NCBI RefSeq assembly: GCF_002243515.1
Contig: NZ_CP022657.1
Span: 2,657,001 to 2,721,000 of the forward strand
Direction: 5' to 3'
DNA from: Tumebacillus algifaecis
GTDB taxonomy: Bacteria > Bacillota > Bacilli > Tumebacillales > Tumebacillaceae
Length of the DNA stretch: 64,000 bases
Every line of letters begins with the position of its first letter. Position 1 is the stretch's first letter. Shown in pieces: positions 1 to 9,900 of this stretch. Position numbers and translations under genes: made by a program. Below the pieces are notes generated by a model. That model ran no database searches, was not told the origin of the DNA, and was given only the letters and a program-made list of their open reading frames with translations.

Positions 1-215
1 CCAATCTGCAACTCGCTCGCCGCAACCCCCAAGTGATCGGAAAGCATTTTCCGAGCCAGTTTTGCTGCGAGCAAGCCACTTTGACGGTCCTCCCAGCGTC
101 TGTACCGCATGATGCGCTGTTGGTCTTCCAGCGGAAGGGTTTGCAGAGCCGTTTGCATGTCAGTGTCGGACAATTGTGCACCACGATGGATCGCGAAAAG
201 CTGGATGTTTGTCAT
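1..215 (-). CDS. 4'-phosphopantetheinyl transferase, Sfp type (N-terminal 71 codons, cut by window edge)
   Basis: The reading frame starts at ATG 213-215 with GGAG about 11 bases upstream and stays open to base 1. The visible part has the N-terminal layout of Sfp/Gsp-family PPTases: a beta strand (IQLFAIH), a spacer, an acidic LPxxDQQR stretch, then the basic RYRRWEDRQ..LLAAKLARKML helix seen in Sfp as the RRFYHKEDAHRTLLGDVLVR region. Such enzymes transfer phosphopantetheine from CoA to the serine of carrier domains, which fits the position directly downstream of six NRPS/PKS genes. The catalytic part (GxD..., KExxxK) lies outside the window, so activity cannot be judged. A terminator and its own promoter separate it from the NRPS transcript. 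Assignment is by N-terminal pattern only. Confidence 0.7.
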   Translation of the reverse strand, partial: MTNIQLFAIHRGAQLSDTDMQTALQTLPLEDQQRIMRYRRWEDRQSGLLAAKLARKMLSDHLGVAASELQI

Positions 216-256
216 TTGTGGGGACGCTCCATTTTTCTTAATATATATTAATTTTC

Positions 257-265
257 ATTTTAGCA
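257..265 (-). promoter_or_regulatory. Extended -10 promoter of the PPTase gene
   Basis: On the minus strand TGCTAAAAT gives a TG-n extended -10 (TAAAAT, 5 of 6 to consensus) about 42 bases before the ATG. No good -35 box is visible, as is usual for extended -10 promoters. It lies just after the NRPS terminator, which supports a separate transcript. Confidence 0.4.
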
Positions 266-286
266 TAACTTTCTGAGAATGTGGAT

Positions 287-323
287 AAAAAAGAGCCTGG
301 CTGGTTTTAGCCGGGCTCTTTTT
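287..323 (-). terminator. Rho-independent terminator after the last NRPS gene
   Basis: On the minus strand AAGAGCC-cGGCT pairs with AGCC-aGGCTCTT around an AAAA-type loop (arms 309-320 and 291-302) and is followed by a run of T. It ends the NRPS transcript four bases after the stop codon region and before the PPTase promoter. Confidence 0.85.
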
Positions 324-326
324 CAG

Positions 327-3300
327 CTAGCGTTTTTTGCGGGAACCAACACGGTCCAGACGTTTATAGACCGGTGTCTCCACCTTCTCTGCCGCTTCCA
401 CCGCTTCGGCAAGCTCAGCGATGGTCGTTTTTTCAAAGAGGTCACGCAGTTGGAGCGTCACTTGGAACTCTTTTTGCACCTTGACCACTAGTTGGGTGGC
501 CATCAGGGAATGACCTCCGATGTCGAAAAAGTTGTCGTGGACAGAAATCTGCTCCACGAGTAGCAGTTCCGACCAAATCACGGCCAAGCGCTCTTCCGTC
601 GAGTTGCGCGGCGCAACATAGGCGTCTGTGCGCTCCGCTCCCTCCGGTGCAGGAAGGAGGCGGCGATCAATTTTGCCGTTTGGCGAAAGCGGCAAGCTGT
701 CGAGGTGCATAAAATACGCAGGGACGAGATAGGCGGGCAGACGCGTCTTCAGATAGGCACGCAACTCAGCAGCCGCAACTTCCTGACCCGAGTAATACGC
801 GGCAAGATCTTGGCCCATAATGTTGACCACCGCCTTGGAAATGGACGGATGGTCGGCCAGTACCGCCTCGATCTCACCCAATTCAACGCGGTACCCGCGC
901 AGTTTGACCTGTTGATCGAGTCGGCCCAAAAATTGAACATTTCCATCGGGCAGCCAGCGCGCCGCATCACCTGTTTTATAGAAGCGTTCGCCGGGCACAA
1001 ATGGGTTGGCCAAGAAGCGCTCTGCTGTCAAATCTGGACGGTTATAGTACCCTCGTGCCACGCACGAACCGCCGATGTACAGTTCGCCAGCAATGCCGAT
1101 CGGTTGTGGATTCAGATGCGCATCCAAAATGTACATCCGTGCGTTATCATTCGGTCGTCCGATCGGAACGGTGCTGTACAGGTGCGGGTCGAACTGCCCT
1201 GCTTCTGCCTCAAACGTGGAGGAGTCGATGGTCGTCTCCGTAATCCCGTAGCAGTTCGCGATGATCATCCGGTCACCGAAGCGCTCCAAGAGCGTCGCAT
1301 AATCTGTGCTGGCCAAAGCGTCGGCGCCGGGGAGCACCACTTTGAGATGGTCGAGCGGCAAATTGTTCTGCCAGATGTAATCCATCAGCGGAATGATCAG
1401 CCCAGGCGTAGAGTCGATCACCGTCACTTTTTCGTCTTGCATCAAGCGGTGTAGCGCAGTAAAATCCAAGCGGACCTCATACGGGCAGATCACCAAGGCA
1501 CCGCCTGTCAGCAGGGAGCGAATCAGGTCGCCGACAAAAACGTCGAACGACATGGATGCATATTGCAGGCCCCGAACGTTCATTTTGTCGAAACCAAATT
1601 TTCCATACCACACTTCGCTCGTGCTGTGCAACGTATCGTGCTGCACCATGACGCCTTTTGGCACCCCAGTGGAGCCCGATGTGAAGATGACGTAGGCAAG
1701 GTTGTGCGGCTCTACGCGGCTGATCGGATTTCGGGTCGGTTGTGCGGCGATGTCGCTGACCACCTCTTCCCAGGCCAAGACGCGCGTAGCCTCATGCGCA
1801 CCTGACAGTTCTACCTTTTGATCGGTCAGCAACAGCGGCGGAGCACAGACGCTGAGCATCGACTCGATTCGGTCGACTGGATAGGTCGGGTCGATCGGTA
1901 CATAAGCCCCACCCGCCTTCAGCACGGCGAGCGCGGAGATGACCATCAAAGGTGTGCGATCGACGCAGAGCGCGACGAGCGTTTCTTCAGTGACGCCCTG
2001 ACCTTGCAGATAGTGGGCCAATTGGTTCGCACGCTCGTTCAGTTCGCGATACGTCAACCGCGCTTCGCCGCACACGACCGCTTCCGCCTCTGGCGTGCGC
2101 TCAACTTGCGCTTCAAACAGGTGGTGGAAGCACTGCACCTGTTGAGTCGGCGCTTTGATCTGCGTCCAGTCGAGCAATTGACGCTCTTCCACGTCGGTGA
2201 GCAGACGGAGTTCGTTGAGCAGGCTGTTCGGGCGAGCCGCGATGCTGGTGAGCAAGGTGACAAAATGCTCCGCCATACGCGAGATGGTAGCCGGTGCAAA
2301 CAGGTCGGTGTTGTACTCGAGCACACCTCGCAGCCCGTCCGCTTCCTCCACCATATCCAAGCTCAAATCAAATTTAGCCTTGCTGTTCTCTTGCGGTTCC
2401 GGCGTCAAAGTGAGACCTTGCACTTCAAGTGTGCCTTTGGGCGCGTTTTGTAGCGCGAAGAGGACTTGGAACAGCGGAGAGTAGCTCATCTGGCGTTTGG
2501 GCTGCAACTCACCGACAAGTCGTTCGAACGGCACGTCTTGATGCGCATAAGCATCAAGCGCTGACTGGCGCACGCGTGACAACAGATCGCGGAAGGTCGG
2601 CCGCCCAGACAGGTCGGTGCGCAAGACGAGCGTGTTGACGAAGAAACCGATCAGTCCTTCGACCTCTTCTCTGCTCCGCCCAGCGATCGGCGAGCCGATC
2701 AGAATGTCGTCTTGACCCGTATAGCGATGCAGCAACGTGTTGAACGCCGCAAGCAACGTCATGTACAACGTCGCGCCTTCCTGTTGGCTCAGTTTTTTCA
2801 GACGATCCGTCAGATCGGCATCGAGTTGGAAGACCAGATTGGCCCCATTGTCGCTCAGCACAGCTGGACGTGAGAAGTCGGTCGGCAATTCCAGGATGGG
2901 CAGGTCGCCCCCGAGTTGCTGTTTCCAGTAGCCCAGTTGCTCTTGCAAAACGTCCCCTTGCAACCACTCTTTCTGCCAAGCCGCATAGTCAGCATATTGG
3001 ATCACCAGCTCCGGCAAGGTCACAACATTCCCCGCGGCCAATTCGCCGTACAGCGATACCATTTCGTTAACCAGGATACCCATCGACCATTCATCGGTGA
3101 TGATATGGTGCAGAGTCAGCAACAGCAGATGGTCTTCGCTACCCAACCGCAAAAGTTTGGCGCGGAGAAGCGGACCCTGTCGGAGATCGAACGGCGTTTG
3201 TGCTTCTTCCAACGCGCAGGCCCGAGCTTCCGTTTCACTTGCCACGTTTTGGATCGGCAAGTTGACGTCCACCACAGTGGCGATGATCTGCTTGACACTG

Positions 3301-6300
3301 CCGTCCACGCTGTCAAATGTGGTACGAAGCGATTCGTGACGTTGGACGATCATCTCGAAACTGCGAACTAGCGCTTCCGTGTCGAGCGCACCCTGCAAAC
3401 GCAACGAGGCGGCCATGTTGTAGGTCGCTTGATTCGGCTGAAGTTGGTCGAGGAACCACAAGCGTTCCTGTGCATAAGAGGCAGGGCGCTCACGCTCTCT
3501 TGTGCCGGGGAGAATCGGCGCAAACTGGCGGTCGTTCACCACTGCGGACTGATGTTGCAAATAGTGAGCCATGTCGCGAACGGTCGGATTGCTGAACACA
3601 TCGCGCAGTGTAAACTTCACCTTCAAATCTGTGATCACCCGCGACACAAGTTGGGTCGCCAGCAAAGAATGGCCACCAAGCGTGAAAAAGTTGTCTTGGA
3701 TGCTGACTTCTTCGACAGACAGAATGTCCTTCCAGATCGAAGTGAGGGCCAGTTCGAGCGGTGTGGACGGCGGAACATAGCTTTGCTCCGATGAGAACGC
3801 GGCCGATTGGGGCGCGGGCAGAGCTTTGCGGTCCACTTTACCGCTCGGGGTCAGCGGCATCGCTTCGAGGCGAACATAAGCGGACGGTACCATATAGTCG
3901 GGCAGGTGTTCACGCAGAGCAGTACGAAGCTCTTGCACAGTCGGCATCACATCACCTTCTGTCACCACATACGCGACCAGTGTGTTGTCATGCGCGACCA
4001 CGACCGACTCGCGGATCTCATCATGCTGGGAGAGTCGGGTTTCGATCTCGCCCAGTTCGATACGGTAGCCGCGCACCTTGACCTGATGGTCAAGACGGCC
4101 GAGATACTTGATCGTCCCATCCGAAAGATAGGTGGCGAGATCCCCCGTTTTATAGAGTCGCCCTGGCCCGAACGGATTCGGGATAAAGCGTTCGGCAGTC
4201 AGATCTGGACGTCCATGATAGCCTCGGGTCAGACCCGGCCCACCGATATGCATTTCCCCACCGACTCCGACAGGCACCGGTTGGAGGTATTCATCGAGAA
4301 TGTAGATCGTGTAGTTGTCGATCGGACGGCCGAGCGGAATCGTGATCAGGCTTGTGTCTGTCACTTCGTATGCGGTCGAGTAGATCGTGGTTTCAGTCGG
4401 ACCATACAGGTTGAACAGACGCGCGTTCGTGTGTCCTTTCAACTGTCTCGCCAGCGCGAGTGGCAACGCTTCACCGCCCAACATAATTTTTTTGAGCGGA
4501 TGCAGAGCGGCCAGCCCCTCCGGCATCGCGGTGATCATACCCATCATCGACGGCGTGCATTGCAGAATCGTCGCGCCGTGGCGATGCAGTTGACTGCGCA
4601 ACGAATACTCACTGTCCGATACGCCCGCTTCGAGGATGTCCTGATCGGAGAGCAAGATCACTTTCCCCCCTCTGGACATCGTCCAGAACAGTTCGACGAC
4701 CGAGATGTCAAAGCCGATCGAGGTCACCGAAAGGATCGCATCTCCTGGCTGACAGCCGACCGCTTTGTCCATGGCTTCGAAGGTGTGCACCGCGTTGCGA
4801 TGCTCGACGAGCACGCCTTTTGGTTGGCCGGTTGACCCGGAGGTATAAATCATATAGGCGAGGTGTTCCGGCCGCACGAGACTGTTCGGATTCGGGAGAG
4901 CAACAGATGGCTCCGCTCCTGCCAACACGATCACTTGAGCTTCTTGAGCAGGCAGTTTGTCAGCAAGCGATGCTTGCGTCAAGATCACTTTGGGCATCGA
5001 GTCCTTGATCATATAGCCCAAACGTTCCTGAGGATAACTCGGGTCGAGCGGCACATAACAGCCGCCTGCTTTTTGCGTGGCCAAAAGAGCGGTGACCATG
5101 TCCAATGAGCGTTCCAGATGAATCCCGACCCGATCGTCCGGGCTGATCCCCAGCGCTAGCAGTTGCTCGGCCACATGGTTGGCGCGATTGTTCAAGGCGC
5201 TAAAAGTCAACTCCTGATCTTCAAACACGACGGCGACCGCATCGGGGGTTCGTTCTACCTGTGCTTCAAACACATGGTTCAAGCAGGTAGAGTCAAATGA
5301 TACTTCGTTCGTTTGATTCCAGTCGCTGAGTATCTTTTGCTGTTCTTCCTGCGGGAGTAGCGGAAGTGCGTGCAAAAGTTGATCCGGATTGTCCACAATT
5401 GCTTGGAGCATGGTTGTGAAATGACCGATCATGCGCGCGACCGTTTCCGCATCAAACAGATCGGAGTTGTACTGCCACTCTCCAGACAATCCGCGCTCTG
5501 TATCGTAGAACATCAGCGTGATGTCGAACATCGACGTGCCCGGATCGATCGGCTCTGGATGCAAGGTCAAGCTGTGCATCGCGAGCGAAGAAGGCGTGTT
5601 TTGCAAGATGAACATGACTTGGAACAGCGGCGAATAGGTCATGTTGCGATTGGGCTGTAATTCCTCGACCAACTTTTCAAAAGGCAGATCTTGATGGGCA
5701 AACGCTTCAAGCGTCGTCTTGCGCACGTTTTGCAAGAGGGTGCGGAAGCTCATCCCCTTTTCAACTTGGCTGCGCAGCACCAGCGTGTTGATGAACACCC
5801 CGACCAATCCTTCCACTTCTTGTCGGTTACGGTTGGCGATCGGGGAACCGATCAGGATGTCCGTTTGTCCGGCATAGCGGGCGAGAAAAGTTTGGAAGGC
5901 TGCGGTCAATGTCATGAAGAGTGACGTGCCTTCTTGCAAGGCAAGATTTTTCAAGTCTTCGCTCAAAGATTTTGACAATAAAAAATTGGTCATCACACCG
6001 TTAAACGTCTGCTGTGCCGTGCGAGGACGATCGGTCGGCAGCGCCAACGGTTCGAGTGAACCGCTCAACTGATTTTTCCAGTAAGCAAGATGTCTATCCA
6101 GCGCTTGCTGCTGTTCCGGCGATTTCTGCCAATGTGCAAAGTCGCTGTATTGAATCGGCAGTTCCGGCAGGGGCGACTGCTTTCCTTGCGCGAACGCATC
6201 ATAGACGGCGGTGAACTCGCTGACCAAGATGCCGATCGACCAACCATCGCCGATGATGTGATGCATGATCAGCACAAAGAGATGCTCGGTGTCCGTTTTG

Positions 6301-6791
6301 CGAATCAAGGTCGCACGAACGAGCGGACCTGCGGACAAATCAAATGGGCGGCGCGCTTCGGCGGTGGCCAGTCGATCCGCCTCCGCTTTGCGCTCAGCCT
6401 CTGGAAGATGCCTGATGTCTTCGCGGTGAACCGAAAGGATCAGTTCGTCCTTGATCGCGATGTTAGGTTTTCCTTCTTTTGTATGAAACGTGGTTCGCAA
6501 CGCCTCGTGGCGCGCGATCACAACGTTGATACTGCGCGTGAAAATATCAAAGTCAAGATCTCCCATGATCGTGACCGATAGCGGGATGTTATAAGTGACA
6601 CTGTCCTCTTCGAGCTGTTCCATAATCCAAATGCGTTCTTGAGCGTACGATAACGGCACCTGACCTTCTGGTCGGCGGGGGATGCCCGTTTTCTTTGCAG
6701 CTGCAGAAGCAATCAATGGACCGGCTTGACCTTTGATTCGTTTTTCTAAAAGTGCGCGCTGCGCCGGGGTGAGGTTCGCTCTTTTATCCAT
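327..6791 (-). CDS. Two-module NRPS: C-A(Gly-like)-PCP-C-A(Orn-like)-PCP
   Basis: 2154 residues with a strong AGGAGGA site ahead of the ATG. The order is: short LTPAQRALLEKR docking-like N-terminus; C domain with HHIIGDG near residue 178; A domain with YTSGSTG near 650; PCP serine (GGHSL) near 1041; second C with HHIITDE near 1230; second A with FTSGSTG near 1704; PCP near 2094; and a basic tail ending RKKR. Reading the specificity pocket by the GrsA numbering gives D-I-V-Q-M-G-L-I-Y for the first A domain, closest to the glycine code DILQLGLIW. The second gives D-V-G-D-L-G-C-I-D, closest to the ornithine code DVGEIGSID, so a basic residue such as Orn or Dab is likely. There is no epimerase or thioesterase, so the chain must leave to another protein. 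The basic tail may dock to the next enzyme. The gene follows the thioesterase gene on the DNA but probably acts before it. Confidence 0.93.
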   Translation of the reverse strand: MDKRANLTPAQRALLEKRIKGQAGPLIASAAAKKTGIPRRPEGQVPLSYAQERIWIMEQLEEDSVTYNIPLSVTIMGDLDFDIFTRSINVVIARHEALRTTFHTKEGKPNIAIKDELILSVHREDIRHLPEAERKAEADRLATAEARRPFDLSAGPLVRATLIRKTDTEHLFVLIMHHIIGDGWSIGILVSEFTAVYDAFAQGKQSPLPELPIQYSDFAHWQKSPEQQQALDRHLAYWKNQLSGSLEPLALPTDRPRTAQQTFNGVMTNFLLSKSLSEDLKNLALQEGTSLFMTLTAAFQTFLARYAGQTDILIGSPIANRNRQEVEGLVGVFINTLVLRSQVEKGMSFRTLLQNVRKTTLEAFAHQDLPFEKLVEELQPNRNMTYSPLFQVMFILQNTPSSLAMHSLTLHPEPIDPGTSMFDITLMFYDTERGLSGEWQYNSDLFDAETVARMIGHFTTMLQAIVDNPDQLLHALPLLPQEEQQKILSDWNQTNEVSFDSTCLNHVFEAQVERTPDAVAVVFEDQELTFSALNNRANHVAEQLLALGISPDDRVGIHLERSLDMVTALLATQKAGGCYVPLDPSYPQERLGYMIKDSMPKVILTQASLADKLPAQEAQVIVLAGAEPSVALPNPNSLVRPEHLAYMIYTSGSTGQPKGVLVEHRNAVHTFEAMDKAVGCQPGDAILSVTSIGFDISVVELFWTMSRGGKVILLSDQDILEAGVSDSEYSLRSQLHRHGATILQCTPSMMGMITAMPEGLAALHPLKKIMLGGEALPLALARQLKGHTNARLFNLYGPTETTIYSTAYEVTDTSLITIPLGRPIDNYTIYILDEYLQPVPVGVGGEMHIGGPGLTRGYHGRPDLTAERFIPNPFGPGRLYKTGDLATYLSDGTIKYLGRLDHQVKVRGYRIELGEIETRLSQHDEIRESVVVAHDNTLVAYVVTEGDVMPTVQELRTALREHLPDYMVPSAYVRLEAMPLTPSGKVDRKALPAPQSAAFSSEQSYVPPSTPLELALTSIWKDILSVEEVSIQDNFFTLGGHSLLATQLVSRVITDLKVKFTLRDVFSNPTVRDMAHYLQHQSAVVNDRQFAPILPGTRERERPASYAQERLWFLDQLQPNQATYNMAASLRLQGALDTEALVRSFEMIVQRHESLRTTFDSVDGSVKQIIATVVDVNLPIQNVASETEARACALEEAQTPFDLRQGPLLRAKLLRLGSEDHLLLLTLHHIITDEWSMGILVNEMVSLYGELAAGNVVTLPELVIQYADYAAWQKEWLQGDVLQEQLGYWKQQLGGDLPILELPTDFSRPAVLSDNGANLVFQLDADLTDRLKKLSQQEGATLYMTLLAAFNTLLHRYTGQDDILIGSPIAGRSREEVEGLIGFFVNTLVLRTDLSGRPTFRDLLSRVRQSALDAYAHQDVPFERLVGELQPKRQMSYSPLFQVLFALQNAPKGTLEVQGLTLTPEPQENSKAKFDLSLDMVEEADGLRGVLEYNTDLFAPATISRMAEHFVTLLTSIAARPNSLLNELRLLTDVEERQLLDWTQIKAPTQQVQCFHHLFEAQVERTPEAEAVVCGEARLTYRELNERANQLAHYLQGQGVTEETLVALCVDRTPLMVISALAVLKAGGAYVPIDPTYPVDRIESMLSVCAPPLLLTDQKVELSGAHEATRVLAWEEVVSDIAAQPTRNPISRVEPHNLAYVIFTSGSTGVPKGVMVQHDTLHSTSEVWYGKFGFDKMNVRGLQYASMSFDVFVGDLIRSLLTGGALVICPYEVRLDFTALHRLMQDEKVTVIDSTPGLIIPLMDYIWQNNLPLDHLKVVLPGADALASTDYATLLERFGDRMIIANCYGITETTIDSSTFEAEAGQFDPHLYSTVPIGRPNDNARMYILDAHLNPQPIGIAGELYIGGSCVARGYYNRPDLTAERFLANPFVPGERFYKTGDAARWLPDGNVQFLGRLDQQVKLRGYRVELGEIEAVLADHPSISKAVVNIMGQDLAAYYSGQEVAAAELRAYLKTRLPAYLVPAYFMHLDSLPLSPNGKIDRRLLPAPEGAERTDAYVAPRNSTEERLAVIWSELLLVEQISVHDNFFDIGGHSLMATQLVVKVQKEFQVTLQLRDLFEKTTIAELAEAVEAAEKVETPVYKRLDRVGSRKKR

Positions 6792-6887
6792 GCTGTGCTT
6801 CCTCCTAGCTAAGCATATATTTAGGTAATAAATTTTAGTGAGTTTACAATAACTTAGTTCGTGACTACAATGCTCTTTCCTCCCTAA

Positions 6888-6923
6888 AAGACCACCAAGA
6901 CATTAAACAGTCTTGGTGGTCTT
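6888..6923 (-). terminator. Stem-loop over the stop codon of the thioesterase gene
   Basis: A perfect 14-bp stem (6888-6901 with 6910-6923, loop of 8) carries the TAA stop of the C-A-PCP-TE gene in its loop. On the minus strand only TTTT follows before AGGGAGG. It looks like a weak terminator or attenuator, and the last NRPS gene downstream may need read-through or its own promoter. Confidence 0.5.
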
Positions 6924-9900
6924 CAACATGTCGGCCAAGAGATGAACGTGCGGTGGTTGTAGCAATCCATAGTGATCGGCCGGAATGTTTTGGATCTGCA
7001 AATCACCTGTGATTAGCTCCTGCCAACCGTGGGCTGCATCCCCTACTGCGTTGGAGCGGAAGAGAAGCAGGTCCCCCTGGTAGGCGACAGGTTGATAGTG
7101 AGTATAGGCATGAATATTCGCTTTGAAAACTTGCCACAGTCGGCGCAGACTCGCAAATTCGATCGCGATCGGCAACTGCTGTTGCAGGATTTCCAGCGCT
7201 TGATCTTCGCTTGTGATCGAGGTCGTCGGTACCTGCGGATCAACTCCCCCCAGCAGATCGCGGGCGAATACGGCAAGCAAGGTCAGGTCGTCCGCTTGTT
7301 CTTGGTAGGCGGGAACGGGAGCGAGCGAATCGAAGAGCGCGAGCAGTTCCACCTGCTCCCCTTGCATTTGCAATTGTTGGGCCAGTTCGTAGGCGATCGT
7401 GCCGCCGAGCGACCACGCTCCGATTCTGTACGGGCCATGTGGCTGAACGGAGCGAATCGCAGTTAGATAAGCAATTGCCAACTCTTCAATGGTCGTAAAC
7501 GGCTCCTCCCCCGCTTCTAGCCCACAAGCCTGCAAGCCATAGAACGGTTGGTCGCTGCCCAAGCTTGCTGCCAAGGCGGAGTAGCAGAAAACACTGCCCC
7601 CGACCGGATGAATGCAGAAAAAGGGTGTCTCGGTGCCGTCCGCTTGGATCGGGATCAGCGGTGACCAGCTTCTGTGGCCCGTTTGTCGCAACAGGTTGGC
7701 CAGATGCTCGACGGTACCGCCTTCAAAAAGGGCAGAAAGCGGGAGCGTTTGGGAGAAACGGGTGGTGATCTGCGCCATCAAGCGCACAGCAAGCAACGAG
7801 TGTCCGCCGAGAGTGAAGAAATTGTCTGTAACACCAATGCCGCTTATGCTGAGCAAGTTTTCCCAGATCTGCACCAGTTCGCGCTCCAAATCACTTCGCG
7901 GCGCGACGTGGTTGTGCTCCGCTTCGAGGCGGATTCCGGCAGGTGATGGCAATGCTCGGCGGTCCAGCTTGCGGTTGGCGTTGAGCGGCATGGTGTCGAG
8001 ATGCATAAACAGCGATGGAATCATGTACTCGGGCAGTTTGTCATGCAAGTAATCGCGCAGTTCCGCACTGCTTAGCGCAGGTTGCTGGCGTGCGACGAGG
8101 TAGGCGACGAGTCGTTTGTCGCCCGGGCTGAGTTCATGCGGGATGACTGCAGCTTCGAGTACATTGTGGTGCTGGCGAAGCACGCTTTCGATCTCGCCTG
8201 GTTCGATGCGGTACCCGCGGATTTTGACTTGGTGATCGAGACGGCCCAGATAGTCGATTTGACCATCGGTGCGCCAGCGGGCTCGATCGCCCGTTTTGTA
8301 GAAGCGCTCCCCTTCATGCAGGATGAAGCGCTCTGCGGTGAGCTCAGGGCGATTCAAATAGCCATTCGATAAGCACTGGCCGCCAATGCAAAGCTCACCG
8401 GGCACGCCGAGCGGGACAAATTGGTTTTGGCTATCCAAAATGCGTATCGCAGCCCCCGAGATCGGACGACCAATCGGCGGCATGGTGTCTGTTGTCTCCT
8501 CCGGCAAGCGATAGGACGTGACGACATGTGACTCGGTCGGCCCGTAATGGTTGTATAGCGTGCACCCAGGCAAACGCTGTAACAGACGTTTGATCGGGGC
8601 TGTCAGTTGCAGTTGGTCACCAGCGGTGTAGATTTCGCACAGGTGCAGACTGGTATCTCGCAGTCCCTCTGCCGCTTCGGCCAATTGCTGAAAGGCGACA
8701 TAGGGCAAGAAGAGGCGCTCCACCTGCTGTGACGATAAGTAGGGGATCAACTGCATCGGATCGCGGCGCACCTCATCGGTGAGTAGCACCAATGTCCCAC
8801 CGGAACAGAGCGTGGAGAAAATCTCTTGCACCGAGACATCGAACGTGATCGTAGCATATTGCAAGGTCCTTTGACCCGCAATAAATTTGGCGTCCTGAAG
8901 TTGCCAGTCGATCAGATTCTGCATGGCACGATGGGGCATGACGACCCCTTTGGGCTGCCCGGTGGTGCCCGATGTGTACAGGACGTACATCGTATTTTCC
9001 AGCGCGACGGTGCCTTGCTCGCGAGGTGCCTTCGCGTGATCGTGATGCTCTGTTCGGATCATCACGATGCTCGCACCGTTCTGGTTATCGATCGTGACGC
9101 TCGTCGATGCCGATGCTGAGATCGTATGCGCCGGACTGGTAAGTAGAACGGACACTTGGGCATCTTGCAGGATGTAAGTTTGACGCTCTTCCGGATGTGT
9201 AGGATCGACCGGTACGTAGCCGGCACCCGCCTTTAGAACGCCCAAAATGCTGATGATCAGTTCAGGCGAGCGCTCGAGGCGTATTCCGACCAGATCACCC
9301 GGTCCGACGCCTTGAGCTTGCAAGATGTTGGCCAAGCGGTTTGCCCGTTCGTTCAGTTCCGCATAGGTCAGGCGATCCTCACCCATGAGAACGGCCAGCG
9401 CTTGGGGCCATTTTTCCGCTTGTGCTTCAAAAAGCTGATGAACACAGCGGTGGTCCTTCCGCTCTACCAGTTGCCCCTGACCCAGCGCGATCAGTCCTTG
9501 ACGCTCGGCGGCAGGGAGCAAGTTGAGTTCGCTCACTTTTTGTTCAGGGTTTTCGGTGATGCTGACCAGCAGTTCGTGGTAATGGGTCAGCATGCGCGCC
9601 ATGGTCTCCCCATCGAAAAGGTCGGGGCTGTACTCAATCGAGCAAGTCAAACTGCCGTTGGTCTCTCCGACCGCCAGTGACAGGTCGAACATCGCCGTGT
9701 CCGTTTCTGCGATCAGCGGTGACCAAGTCAATTCAGGCAGGTGCATCTCCGTGTACAGCTCGGCGAGATGGCGGAAAAATGCTTGGAAGAGCGGCGTCTG
9801 GCTCATACTCCGTTCAACTTGCAGCTCCTCGACTAGTTTTTCAAAGGGGACGTCTTGGTTCGCAAAAGCATCGAGCGACGTTTGACGCACCTGTTGCAAC

